DNA of 38,141 nucleotides from CAZIKB01 sp964539665 (lineage in GTDB: Bacteria > Zhuqueibacterota > Zhuqueibacteria > Oceanimicrobiales > Oceanimicrobiaceae), in the NCBI GenBank assembly GCA_964539665.1, contig CAZIKB010000058.1, positions 1-38,141 on the forward strand. Reading direction: 5' to 3'. The notes beneath the pieces were generated by a model that did not search any database, was not told the origin of the DNA, and was given only the letters and a program-made list of their open reading frames with translations. This document shows positions 1 through 8,508 of the stretch, piece after piece. Made by a program: the position numbers and the translations under genes. Positions within the stretch are counted from its first letter, which is position 1. Each line of letters begins with the position of its first letter.

Positions 1-194
1 TAGAATTGGTCATTTACAATGTTTTAGGCCAGAAGGTAAGAACACTATTTAGCGGATATTATCAGGCCGGCTGGCATAATTTAACCTGGAATGGTTCTGA
101 TGATGCCGGCAATTACCTTGCTTCTGGTGTGTATCTATTACAAATGAAAACAAAGGAAGTCGTATCCACCCATAAAATGACATTACTGCGATGA
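1..194 (+). CDS. C-terminal end of a secreted protein with a T9SS-type/FlgD-like sorting domain (5' end outside window)
   Basis: The reading frame is open from base 3 and ends at TGA 192-194. Only about 63 residues are visible. They match the last part of the C-terminal sorting domain used by FCB-group secreted proteins: IYNVLGQKVR, then AGWHNLTWNG, then ASGVYLLQMK, ending in KMTLLR. The same motif order, with the same last six residues, closes the next gene at about 5090-5271, so the two proteins probably use the same secretion route and may be paralogues at this end. In type IX-like systems this domain directs outer-membrane export and is then removed or anchored. The catalytic or structural part of the protein lies upstream and cannot be judged. 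No terminator is evident before the next gene. Confidence 0.8.
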   Translation, partial: ELVIYNVLGQKVRTLFSGYYQAGWHNLTWNGSDDAGNYLASGVYLLQMKTKEVVSTHKMTLLR

Positions 195-290
195 TAAAAT
201 GGAACCTTTGCACGAAGATTTTTTAATTTCAAATATATGCCATTCTTGTGGGATCAATATAAATCTACTGACTCTAAGGAGGATGAAGCA

Positions 291-3200
291 ATGAAACGTA
301 ATTACTGTTATTCTTTAGTTTATATTGTACTTTTAGTTTTGGTACAAATAGCATTCCCTCAAACTCCAGGCACAGTACAATGGACATTTGATCTAGGTGG
401 AGCAATTTATTATTCAAGCGCCGCAATAGGAACAGATGGGACTATTTTTGTTGGTTCTGATGATGATCTGGTATATGCTATCAATCCTGATGGTTCTCAA
501 AAGTGGTCGTTTACTACAAATGGCAATATCAGGACCTCTCCCACTATTGGTGCAGATGGAACAATATATGTGGGTTCTGTTGATAAAAATCTCTATGCTA
601 TCAATCCAAACGGTTCTGAAAAGTGGGCGTTTGATACTCAGGGCGCAGTTAATTCATCTCCAGCCATTGGTCCAGATGGAACGATATATTTTGGTGCTAA
701 TGATAACAAATTATATGCCGTCAATCCTGATGGTACAGAAAAGTGGTCATTTGAGACTGGAGATTACGGTAATATAAAATCTTCTCCAGCAATTGGCCTG
801 GATGGGACGATTTATTTTGGTAGTGATTACAGCGTTAAATCTGGTTTTTCTGGCAGTATTTATGCGCTTAATCCAGATGGAACTCAAAAATGGATATTTA
901 GTACAGCAGATAACATAACGTCTTCACCGGCAATTGGTTTGGACGGGACGATATACGTGGGCTCAGCTGCCAGATACGTATATGCAATTAATGCGGATGG
1001 GACCCAAAAGTGGAGTTATTATGCTGGCACTGATCATTCATCGCCTGCGATAGGGCCAGACAGTACAATTTATGTTGGAACTAGCAGCTATGTTTATGCA
1101 CTTACCGCGGATGGCACAAGGAAATGGAGATTTTACACCGGGTCAAGAGTATATTCATCGCCTTTAATAGGCTCAGACGGAACGATATATGTGGGATGCT
1201 TTAATAATAAGGTTTATGCAATAAATTCAGCAGGTGAAGAACAATGGGCCTACGATACAGGAAGGTACATTTACGCCTCTCCTGCCATGGGGCCGGATGG
1301 TAAAATTTATATTGGTAATTATGACGGGTCATTTTTTGCTTTACACAGCAGTAGTCAAGGTTTAGCCAACAGTCCCTGGCCAAAGTTTCATAAGAATAGT
1401 CTGAATAATGGCAATGGTTATAATGCGTCATATCCAGTGGCAAAGATTAAAAGGAGTGTAACAACTGCTGTTCCAGGGGTGGAGTTTGAGTTGGATGGCA
1501 GTGCAAGTTTTGATGGCGATGGAGGGACGATTTATTATAAGTGGTCTGTCATTGATGCACCCTCGGAAGGTAACAATGTATCGATACTCGATTCTACCTC
1601 TGCCAGGACTGGAGTAATAATAAGTGTTCCTGGTCGTTATAAGATCAGGCTGCAGGTTTTGGATGATGACAATCAAGTGAGTTACGATGTTATCGAAATA
1701 GAAACCGGTCTGGAATGGACATTTGAGGCTGGAGGGATAATATATTATTCTACGGCGGCAATTGGCATCGACGGTACAATATATGTTGGTTGTGATGATA
1801 ACAAGCTATACGCCATCAATTCTGATGGAACAGAGAAGTGGACGTTTAGCACTAATGGTAAAGTAAGGACTTCGCCGGCCATAGGCTCGGATGGGACGAT
1901 ATATTTTGGATCGGTGGATAAGAATTTTTATGCGCTCAATCCTGATGGCACAGAGAAATGGGTGTTTGATACTCAGGGAGCGATCAATTCATCTGCAGCC
2001 ATAGGTCCAGATGGGACGCTATATTTTGGTTCAAATGATAATACACTATATGCTGTCAATCCCGATGGCACGGAGAAGTGGTCATTTGAGACAGGAGAAT
2101 ATGGTTATTTTGAATCTTCTCCGGCAATTGGCATGGATGGGACGATTTATGTTGGCAGTGATTATGGTGCTGGTTCTGGTTTTAGTGGTAGTCTTTATGC
2201 ATTAAATCCGGACGGCAGCCAAAAGTGGAGATTTGATACTGAGGCTGACATATCGTCTTCGCCAGCGATTGGTTGGGATGGAACCATATATGTGGGTTCA
2301 GATACTCAATTTTTATATGCAATTAATCCGGACGGGACACAGAAGTGGCGTTATTATACAGGAAGTGGTTTTTCATCGCCCGCGATCGGGCCAGATAGTA
2401 CAATTTACATTGGAGCCAGCAGCACTGTATATGCACACGCCGCGGATGGTACAAGGAAATGGAGTTTTTACACAGGTTCAAGAGTATATTCTACGCCGCT
2501 TATAGGCTCAGACGGAACGATTTATGTGGGGTGTTATAATAACAAGGTTTATGCAATAAATTCAGCAGGTGAAGAGCAATGGACCTACGACACGGGTAGT
2601 TCCATTTATGCCTCACCTGCGATGGGTCAGGATAGTACGATTTATATTGGCAATAGTGGTGGGACGTTTTATGCTTTACAAAGTAGTAGTCAGGGTTTAG
2701 CGAACAGTCCCTGGCCAAAATTTCATAAGAATAGTCTGAATAATGGCAATAGTTATAATGCGTCATATCCAGTGGCAAAGATTGATAAGAGTGTAACTAC
2801 TGCTGTTCCAGGGGAGGAATTTGAATTGGATGGCAGTGCAAGTTACGATGCAGATGGAAGTACGATTTTTTATGAGTGGTCGGTCGTTGATGCACCCTCG
2901 GGAGAGAGCAATATATCGATACTTCATCCCACCTCTGACAAGACCGGCGTTATAATAAGTGCTCCCGGTCTTTATAAAATCAACTTAAAGGTATTGGATG
3001 ATGACAATCAAGCCAGTTACGATGTAATCGGTATAGAAAGCGGTCTGGAATGGACTTATACGACCGGAGGGGCAATCTATTATTCAACGGCGGCTGTCGG
3101 TACTGACGGTACAATTTATGTTGGTTGTGATGATTATAAATTATATGCCATCAACTCTGATGGAACTGAGAAGTGGACTTTTGACACGAATGGAAAAGTC

Positions 3201-3368
3201 AGGACTTCGCCGTCCATAGGCTCTGACGGAACAATATATTTTGGCTCTGAAGATAAGAATCTTTATGCGCTCAATCCGAATGGCACAGAGAAGTGGGTGT
3301 TTGATACAGGGAGCGATATATTCATCTCCAGCCGTAGGTCCAGAAGGGACAATATATTTTGGTACTAA
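291..3368 (+). CDS. Giant secreted PQQ-like beta-propeller/PKD protein, N-terminal part (frame broken near 3307)
   Basis: ATG 291 is preferred over the upstream in-frame ATG at 237 because AAGGAGG lies just before it and the product then begins with a clean signal peptide (MKRNYCYSLVYIVLLVLVQIAFPQ). The protein is built from blades of about 38-45 residues carrying 'SSPAIGxDGTIYVGSxDxxxYAINPDGTxKW', the PQQ-like/WD-type propeller motif. Eight such blades (residues about 31-360) are followed by a PKD domain (about 381-471: FELDGSASFDGDGG ... YKIRLQVLDDDNQVSYDV). A second propeller plus PKD (about 476-917) and the start of a third propeller follow. The frame then ends in a nonsense tail (after KWVFDTG) at TAA 3366-3368, while the next frame continues the pattern. 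As it stands the product would have 1025 residues and no sorting domain. The likely role is a surface or extracellular scaffold/adhesin. No quinoprotein dehydrogenase residues were recognised. Confidence 0.85.
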   Translation: MKRNYCYSLVYIVLLVLVQIAFPQTPGTVQWTFDLGGAIYYSSAAIGTDGTIFVGSDDDLVYAINPDGSQKWSFTTNGNIRTSPTIGADGTIYVGSVDKNLYAINPNGSEKWAFDTQGAVNSSPAIGPDGTIYFGANDNKLYAVNPDGTEKWSFETGDYGNIKSSPAIGLDGTIYFGSDYSVKSGFSGSIYALNPDGTQKWIFSTADNITSSPAIGLDGTIYVGSAARYVYAINADGTQKWSYYAGTDHSSPAIGPDSTIYVGTSSYVYALTADGTRKWRFYTGSRVYSSPLIGSDGTIYVGCFNNKVYAINSAGEEQWAYDTGRYIYASPAMGPDGKIYIGNYDGSFFALHSSSQGLANSPWPKFHKNSLNNGNGYNASYPVAKIKRSVTTAVPGVEFELDGSASFDGDGGTIYYKWSVIDAPSEGNNVSILDSTSARTGVIISVPGRYKIRLQVLDDDNQVSYDVIEIETGLEWTFEAGGIIYYSTAAIGIDGTIYVGCDDNKLYAINSDGTEKWTFSTNGKVRTSPAIGSDGTIYFGSVDKNFYALNPDGTEKWVFDTQGAINSSAAIGPDGTLYFGSNDNTLYAVNPDGTEKWSFETGEYGYFESSPAIGMDGTIYVGSDYGAGSGFSGSLYALNPDGSQKWRFDTEADISSSPAIGWDGTIYVGSDTQFLYAINPDGTQKWRYYTGSGFSSPAIGPDSTIYIGASSTVYAHAADGTRKWSFYTGSRVYSTPLIGSDGTIYVGCYNNKVYAINSAGEEQWTYDTGSSIYASPAMGQDSTIYIGNSGGTFYALQSSSQGLANSPWPKFHKNSLNNGNSYNASYPVAKIDKSVTTAVPGEEFELDGSASYDADGSTIFYEWSVVDAPSGESNISILHPTSDKTGVIISAPGLYKINLKVLDDDNQASYDVIGIESGLEWTYTTGGAIYYSTAAVGTDGTIYVGCDDYKLYAINSDGTEKWTFDTNGKVRTSPSIGSDGTIYFGSEDKNLYALNPNGTEKWVFDTGSDIFISSRRSRRDNIFWY

Positions 3369-4070
3369 CGATAACAAACTTTATGCAGTCAAACCTGATG
3401 GTATAGAAAAGTGGTCATTTGAGACAGGAGACTATGGTTATATTGAATCTTCTCCAGCAATTGGCTTGGATGGGACGATTTATTTTGGCAGTGATTATAG
3501 TGCTGGCTCTGGTTCTGGAAGTCTTTATGCATTTAATCCAGATGGAACTCAAAAGTGGATATTTGATGCAGAAGATGACATATCGTCTTCGCCGGCGATT
3601 GGTTTGGATGGGACGATATATGTGGGCTCAGACGCTAGATACGTATATGCAATAAATCCAGATGATGGGACACAAAAGTGGCGTTATTATACTGGTGGCG
3701 GTTATTCATCGCCTGCGATTGGTCTGGATAGTACGATTTATGTTGGCTCCATGAACAATAGAGTCTATGCGTTAGCACCGGATGGTTCAATGAAATGGAG
3801 TTTTAATACAGGCGCAACTGTTTATTCATCACCGTTAATTGGTGCAGACGGAACAATTTATGTAGGGTGCTATAATAATAATATTTTTGCAATAAATTCT
3901 GCAGGTGAAGAACAATGGGTCTATGACACAGGTCGATTCGTTTACGCCTCTCCTGCCATGGGTAAGGATGGCACGGTATATATTGGAAATATGGGCGGGA
4001 CATTGTTTGCATTAAACAGCGGTAGCCCTGGCTTAGCAAATGCTCCTTGGCCAAAATTTCATCAAAATAA
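381..4070 (+). repeat. Three tandem gene-internal units, exact 1335-bp period
   Basis: The same tryptophan codon that opens each propeller lies at 381, 1716 and 3051, a spacing of 1335 bp (445 codons) both times. The conserved Trp of the closing APWPKFH/SPWPKFH motif lies at 1377, 2712 and 4048. The last interval is 1336 because copy 3 has a 2-base loss, two extra codons and one missing codon. Many stretches are nearly identical in DNA, for example around 1201-1240 and 2521-2560. This indicates internal duplication of a propeller+PKD module. Copy 3 lacks the PKD part. Confidence 0.9.
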
Positions 4071-5274
4071 TCAAAATACTGGACTTCTGGATGTTGTTAT
4101 AATTGTTGACAAATTATATTTTGCATTTGTGAATGAAGGTAGTAAAGTTAGTAAAAATCTGCAAATCATCAATGCTACTGCTAAAGCAATTTCAATCAAT
4201 AGTTCACAATTCGGACATAGTGCTTTCTCACTCATGACAACCTTACCCACGACTATACCGTCAAACTCAAATGCATCTCTTGTCGTTAATATTCAACCTG
4301 AAACAACTGCTTTACACCGCAGTTCAATGAATTTGAACTTTACATCTGGTGTAAAAACTAAAAATGTGTCTACTAATCTTGCAGCAGGAATGTTTCTTGA
4401 AGATAACAGCGAAACAACTCTGATTGCTCATCAAGCCTATGAAATGTACGAAAAGTGTAAGGCAGAAGATGAAAATTCTATAGCAACAAAAAACAATTTG
4501 GGAGTGGTGTATCGCCTGCTGGGGGAACCAGGCATTGCAGAAAAATATTTGCAGGATGCATTGAGCCAGAGTTTGAATAAATTGTACGGATATGACGGCA
4601 TTAGTCTTAATGTTGGTGTAACTCAATCAGATATGAACAAGTCCGGGGCGGCTAAAGAGTACTATGATTTTTCACTATCCAACAATTCAGGTACCATAAA
4701 AAAGAAGACATACTACAATCTGGCCTGGGAAGCTTACATTCAAGATTCGTTGGCAGTTGCGGCAGACCACGTACAAAAAACATTGGTCGGCAGTACGGCT
4801 AACGAATATCTCAAAGCTAAAGCATACGTGTTACGCGGAGCTATTCGATACCGACAGGGAGATGTGCAAGCGGCGCTGAGTGATTTCAATCAAGCAATTG
4901 CACTCGATCCTGATGGTCCAATAGCACGAATTGCTGAAGAAAATGTGGAAATAATTACCAGTGTCGAGGAAACTGCTGGGAATGCAGAAATACCAACTGT
5001 GTTTGTATTAATGCCTAACTACCCCAATCCATTTAATCCAGAAACGATGATCAGTTTTGGTATACCGGTGGACAGTGAGGTTGAATTGTTAATTTATAAT
5101 GTGTTGGGCCAGAAAGTAAGGAATTTATACACCGGTAACAAAAGGGCAGGTTGGCACAATGTCAGATGGGACGGAAATAATGAAGGTGGAGTGCGAGCAA
5201 GTTCAGGTGTTTACATTTTGCAGATGAAGGCAGGTGAATTTAAATTTGCACATAAAATGACCTTGCTGCGATAA
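3308..5274 (+). CDS. Continuation of the giant propeller protein: third propeller, anchor-like domain, TPRs and T9SS-type sorting domain
   Basis: This frame takes over where 291-3368 fails, reading GAIYSSPAVGPEGTIYFG in place of the expected continuation. It has no signal peptide and no convincing start of its own; the TTG at 3241 gives a nonsense lead-in. I therefore read it as the 3' part of one gene, about 1660 residues when rejoined. It holds the last six blades of propeller 3, then an Ig/ASH-like stretch (about 4083-4370) in the place where copies 1 and 2 have PKD domains. Helical TPR-like repeats follow (about 4400-4960; AKAYVLRGAIRYRQGDVQAALSDFNQAIALDPDG). The C-terminal sorting domain (about 5000-5271) has NYPNPFNPETMISFGIP, LIYNVLGQKVR, AGWHNVRWDG and KMTLLR. 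Such domains are known type IX-like secretion signals. TPRs on an exported protein suggest a scaffold for protein contacts. Confidence 0.8.
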
Positions 5275-5372
5275 GGGAACCATGGAAGCAGATAATCTGA
5301 AAGGCCAGGATACACGTGCCATGAATATCGATGAGCATGTATTAGTTCTTTGATTGGAATGGAAATAAATTA

Positions 5373-6299
5373 ATGCCCAATCTCATTCTCACAAACCAAT
5401 GTTTTAATGATTGCAGCTTTTGTTTTGTGGACAGGAAGAATGATGGACAGTTTTTAAGCTGCGAGCAAGTACAATCACTAATGCCTTTTATCCGTAGTTT
5501 TAATCGGGACACCGTTCATCTACTCGGTGGAGAACCTACTTTAAATCCAGATTTTTCTCAAATACTTGAACTGCTTTTGAATGATGAATTTAAGGTGAAG
5601 GTATTTACTAATGGTAAACTCGCGTTAAATTTAGTAGAACATCTGCAATGTTTGCATGAAGGAGAATTTTATTTTTGTGTAAATCGTACTCAACCTTCAT
5701 TAATTCCCAAAATTGTTCAGTTTTACAATAAGCTGGGTTTTCGAACGCAACTATCAGTAACCATTTTTCAAACAGACCAAATCATTGAACATATTTTTAA
5801 TGAAATTCTTACTTACAAGCTTGACCATCATTATCGATTAGGTATTTCATTACCCATTTGGCCAGAACTGCAAAATCAGTATTTAGTCCCCAGTGATTAT
5901 AAATTGGTATCTGAGCATCTTTTCACATTTATTCAAAAAGGTGTTCAATCAGGAATACGCCCGATGTTTGACTGTGGTTTTCCATACTGTTTTTTTAATG
6001 AAGAACAGAGAGCCTATTTTTCAGTGAATGAAATCCATTTTAAGTCAAATTGCGGCCCCATTCCCGATGTCGGGCCTGGCTTATTTGCCATGCCTTGTTT
6101 TCCTCTTGCGCTTCTGTCACGACCGATTTTGTGTACATCTGACTGGTCTGTATTAAATGGGGAGTTTGAAAATACTCTTGGTACTATGTCTTATAAACCT
6201 ATTTTTGAGAAATGTGATAGCTGCGAAGCTTTACAAAATAAAACATGCTCGGGCGGTTGTGCTGCACTTAGAATGGTGGATTCAAATTTGGCAAAATAG
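5373..6299 (+). CDS. Radical SAM protein with SPASM-like C-terminal cysteines
   Basis: The 308-residue product has the radical SAM CX3CX2C cluster motif at C10, C14 and C17, followed by GGEPTLNP at residues 52-59, the typical SAM-binding glycine motif. A second group of cysteines (C201, C206, C227, C242, C254, and CDSC ... TCSGGC at C281, C284, C292, C296) resembles the auxiliary-cluster SPASM/Twitch region of peptide- and protein-modifying enzymes. The substrate cannot be told from sequence. It lies 98 bp downstream of the propeller gene on the same strand, so co-expression is possible. Its 3' end overlaps the convergent Fe-S aldo/keto reductase by 18 bp. ATG 5373 has only a weak GGAATGGA-type site upstream. 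The radical SAM assignment is firm; the SPASM label is by cysteine pattern only. Confidence 0.85.
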   Translation: MPNLILTNQCFNDCSFCFVDRKNDGQFLSCEQVQSLMPFIRSFNRDTVHLLGGEPTLNPDFSQILELLLNDEFKVKVFTNGKLALNLVEHLQCLHEGEFYFCVNRTQPSLIPKIVQFYNKLGFRTQLSVTIFQTDQIIEHIFNEILTYKLDHHYRLGISLPIWPELQNQYLVPSDYKLVSEHLFTFIQKGVQSGIRPMFDCGFPYCFFNEEQRAYFSVNEIHFKSNCGPIPDVGPGLFAMPCFPLALLSRPILCTSDWSVLNGEFENTLGTMSYKPIFEKCDSCEALQNKTCSGGCAALRMVDSNLAK

Positions 6300-7379
6300 A
6301 CGAGCGGTTTGTTCCATTATGTCAGTGATGGGAATATTGCATGGACAATTCGAATTACACGAATCGCACTGAATACAGCATTCAGCAGGTACAGGTAACT
6401 CAGCATAATCCCGCGCAAATATTTTCTTCCCTTTTAAGATGCTGTATTGATTCCAAATTTCAATAACGGCTGGAATATCAATTCCTTGTACACACGGCAT
6501 GCAGTAATTGCATCCGGTGCATGGAACTAACAGTTTGGCTTTTTCATGTGAAATCCGCTCATTTAACGCACTAATGTCATCAAAGCTTAATCGTTTTTTA
6601 TGAACAGTTTTAATATTCTCTTCAATAATTGCCTTTGACTCCATTCCGGAAAGAGCAGTGTGAACAAATGGTTGAGAAAGCACAAAATTCAAAGCAAGTT
6701 CTGCAGTTTTATTCTTATCTTGCTCGGTTTGAGAATTTTCAAAGTAAAGTTGTGAATTAGATAATGCTCCACCACCTAAAGGATTCATAACAATGACTCC
6801 CAATTCTTTCTGATGGGCGTATTTCATGGTATTTTCATACTTCCTCTGAATTAGATTGTAGGGCAGAATGATTGCTTCGAAATAGTCGCTGTCAATTAAA
6901 TCACTTACATTCTCAGGAGTATCGTGACTGCTGAATCCAAGATGGTGAATTAAACCCTGGTTTTTTGCTTGCTGGATTTGGTCAATAATCCCTTTTCCCA
7001 GGAAATGATTTTCCCAGTGTTCAAGATTTAAATAGTGAAGAAAATAGATGTCAAAATAATCACGTTCAAATAAAGAAAGTGAGTTTTTGAGTTGCCCAAT
7101 CCAGTCAGTGGCTCCTGATTGATGGGATGAATTTTTCCCAGTAATTATTATGTTTTCTCGTGGAATATCCTTTGTTGCCAATCCAAACGCGGTTTCAGCA
7201 TAGTGGTGACAGTAAAATGTACCGACGTCAAAATAATTAATTCCTTTTTCATGTGCATATTCGATTAAGGTTATCGCTTCGGTGAAATTTGGATTTGTCG
7301 GATTAATTGGAAGCCGCATAGTTCCATAGCTAAGAGTCGAAACGGACAAACCTGTTTTGCCTAACTTCCGATAGATCAT
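6282..7379 (-). CDS. Aldo/keto reductase with C-terminal iron-sulfur (ferredoxin-like) domain
   Basis: Residues 1-280 are an aldo/keto reductase TIM barrel: MIYRKLGKTGLSVSTLSYGTMRLP at the start and a plausible catalytic tetrad D51, Y56, K82, H115. The C-terminus adds two cysteine groups, C287/C290/C293/C296 (CTGCNYCMPC) and C334, C335, C338, C341, C345, C347 (CCIQCDSCNSNCPC), expected to bind [4Fe-4S] clusters. This matches the known family of ferredoxin-fused AKRs found in anaerobes and facultative anaerobes. The substrate is unknown. I start at ATG 7379 rather than the upstream in-frame start at 7448 because family homology begins at MIYRKLG and the 23 extra residues look non-coding. It is convergent with, and overlaps by 18 bp, the radical SAM gene. 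Two Fe-S redox enzymes side by side may be linked functionally, but this is inference. Confidence 0.85.
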   Translation of the reverse strand: MIYRKLGKTGLSVSTLSYGTMRLPINPTNPNFTEAITLIEYAHEKGINYFDVGTFYCHHYAETAFGLATKDIPRENIIITGKNSSHQSGATDWIGQLKNSLSLFERDYFDIYFLHYLNLEHWENHFLGKGIIDQIQQAKNQGLIHHLGFSSHDTPENVSDLIDSDYFEAIILPYNLIQRKYENTMKYAHQKELGVIVMNPLGGGALSNSQLYFENSQTEQDKNKTAELALNFVLSQPFVHTALSGMESKAIIEENIKTVHKKRLSFDDISALNERISHEKAKLLVPCTGCNYCMPCVQGIDIPAVIEIWNQYSILKGKKIFARDYAELPVPAECCIQCDSCNSNCPCNIPITDIMEQTARLFCQI

Positions 7380-7591
7380 GAATAACTCATTATTGATAAG
7401 TGCAAAATTTAAGTTAATTTCTGTTAATGTGCAATTAGTTTTTCTCAATAGTTTACTTATTTTAGACTTATTTATAGATTATCTAAAAATCTCTTGATTT
7501 TTAATTACATATAATTTATTTTGCAAAGAATCTGTAACAATTTTTAAATCCTGATAACGGATCCATTCGATTACCTGACTGAATAAAAATT

Positions 7592-8443
7592 ATGAAGCTA
7601 ACTAAATTAATTTTGTGCTTTTATTTTATTTTAATTATTTCAACTTTGCTGTTTATACAGTGTGATATAGATCATGGTTTAAAGGTAGAAGATCCAACAG
7701 AAAATGTTCAGCACGGTATTCAAGGCAGAATCGTATTTTCAGGAGGCTGGCCGGAAAATGTAGCTGAAGCCAGATTAGGAGCATTAAAGAGTTTCCCAAC
7801 GGGTTCAGAAGAAGAATCTCTGGAATCGATAGTAACGTTTAGCGATCCCATTCAATTTGGTACAGATACTTTAGATTATGGATTGACATTGGAGCCAGGA
7901 ACTTATCAGATTATTGGAGTAATTTTTCGGGAAAGGCGTAAATCATGGGATATTACAAATATTATAGCTGTTCACGCACCGATTAATGAATGTAGTATAA
8001 TTCCGACACCTGATAATGCCGTGAATATAGTATCTGAGACGACACTTGTTGAAGAGGTGGACATATTTGTTGATTGGACCAAAGGTAGTATCAGTGGTAA
8101 GGTTTTATTTAGCGGTAATTGGTCACAAGAAATAAGTTTTGCCGGATTAATCACTTTGGAAGCCCCGTTAAATTTACTGGCTCTAAAACCTTGTGGAATT
8201 GCTGTATTACCTACAAATGTTGACAGTGCAAATTACACAGTTCTGGTTCCAGAGGGTAATTATTCGTTAGCTATAGTAGCTGCTGAAAATTTAGCTGATA
8301 TCACAGATTTTTCTAAGATTAGCATCATCGGATTCTATATAGATCCTGAAGACACATCAATACCAGGTGTAGTTGCAGTAGATAAAAATAAAAACACACC
8401 AAATATAAATATTAATGCAATTCGTAGTTTTATTTCAAATTAA
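7592..8443 (+). CDS. Two-domain exported protein, probable lipoprotein, upstream of a TonB receptor
   Basis: The 283-residue product begins with a hydrophobic signal (MKLTKLILCFYFILIISTLLFIQC) whose Cys24 could be lipidated, although FIQC is a poor lipobox. The mature part contains two similar halves. One opens with GIQGRIVFSGGWPENVAEA (about residue 42) and the other with GSISGKVLFSGNWSQEISFA (about residue 168). Each has a beta-rich pattern and ends with 'EPGTYQI'/'PEGNYSLAI', reminiscent of carboxypeptidase-regulatory or transthyretin-like beta sandwiches. I do not recognise the family. It precedes a TonB-dependent receptor by 65 bp on the same strand, so a surface lipoprotein partner of that receptor is plausible. 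The 143-bp gap to the divergent reductase gene is AT-rich, with no clear hairpin. Confidence 0.7.
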   Translation: MKLTKLILCFYFILIISTLLFIQCDIDHGLKVEDPTENVQHGIQGRIVFSGGWPENVAEARLGALKSFPTGSEEESLESIVTFSDPIQFGTDTLDYGLTLEPGTYQIIGVIFRERRKSWDITNIIAVHAPINECSIIPTPDNAVNIVSETTLVEEVDIFVDWTKGSISGKVLFSGNWSQEISFAGLITLEAPLNLLALKPCGIAVLPTNVDSANYTVLVPEGNYSLAIVAAENLADITDFSKISIIGFYIDPEDTSIPGVVAVDKNKNTPNININAIRSFISN

Positions 8444-8508
8444 TCTCAAACACAAATTTCATAATATTATTGCGCAATTTTAGTCATATTTTTTAGAGGT
8501 TTGTATCG

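Noticed and set aside
3295..3320. Programmed ribosomal frameshift in the propeller gene
   Set aside because: No slippery heptamer, and comparison with the two sister copies shows a simple two-base loss.
436..4054. Many long open frames in other frames and strands across the propeller gene (for example 436-777, 1201-1443, 3803-4054)
   Set aside because: They are by-products of the repetitive propeller codons; their products are repetitive, unlike known proteins, and lie wholly inside the real gene.
291..5274. Quinoprotein (PQQ) dehydrogenase
   Set aside because: The repeats are PQQ-like in form, but there are no recognisable cofactor or catalytic residues, and the domain plan (PKD, TPR, sorting domain) suits a structural surface protein.
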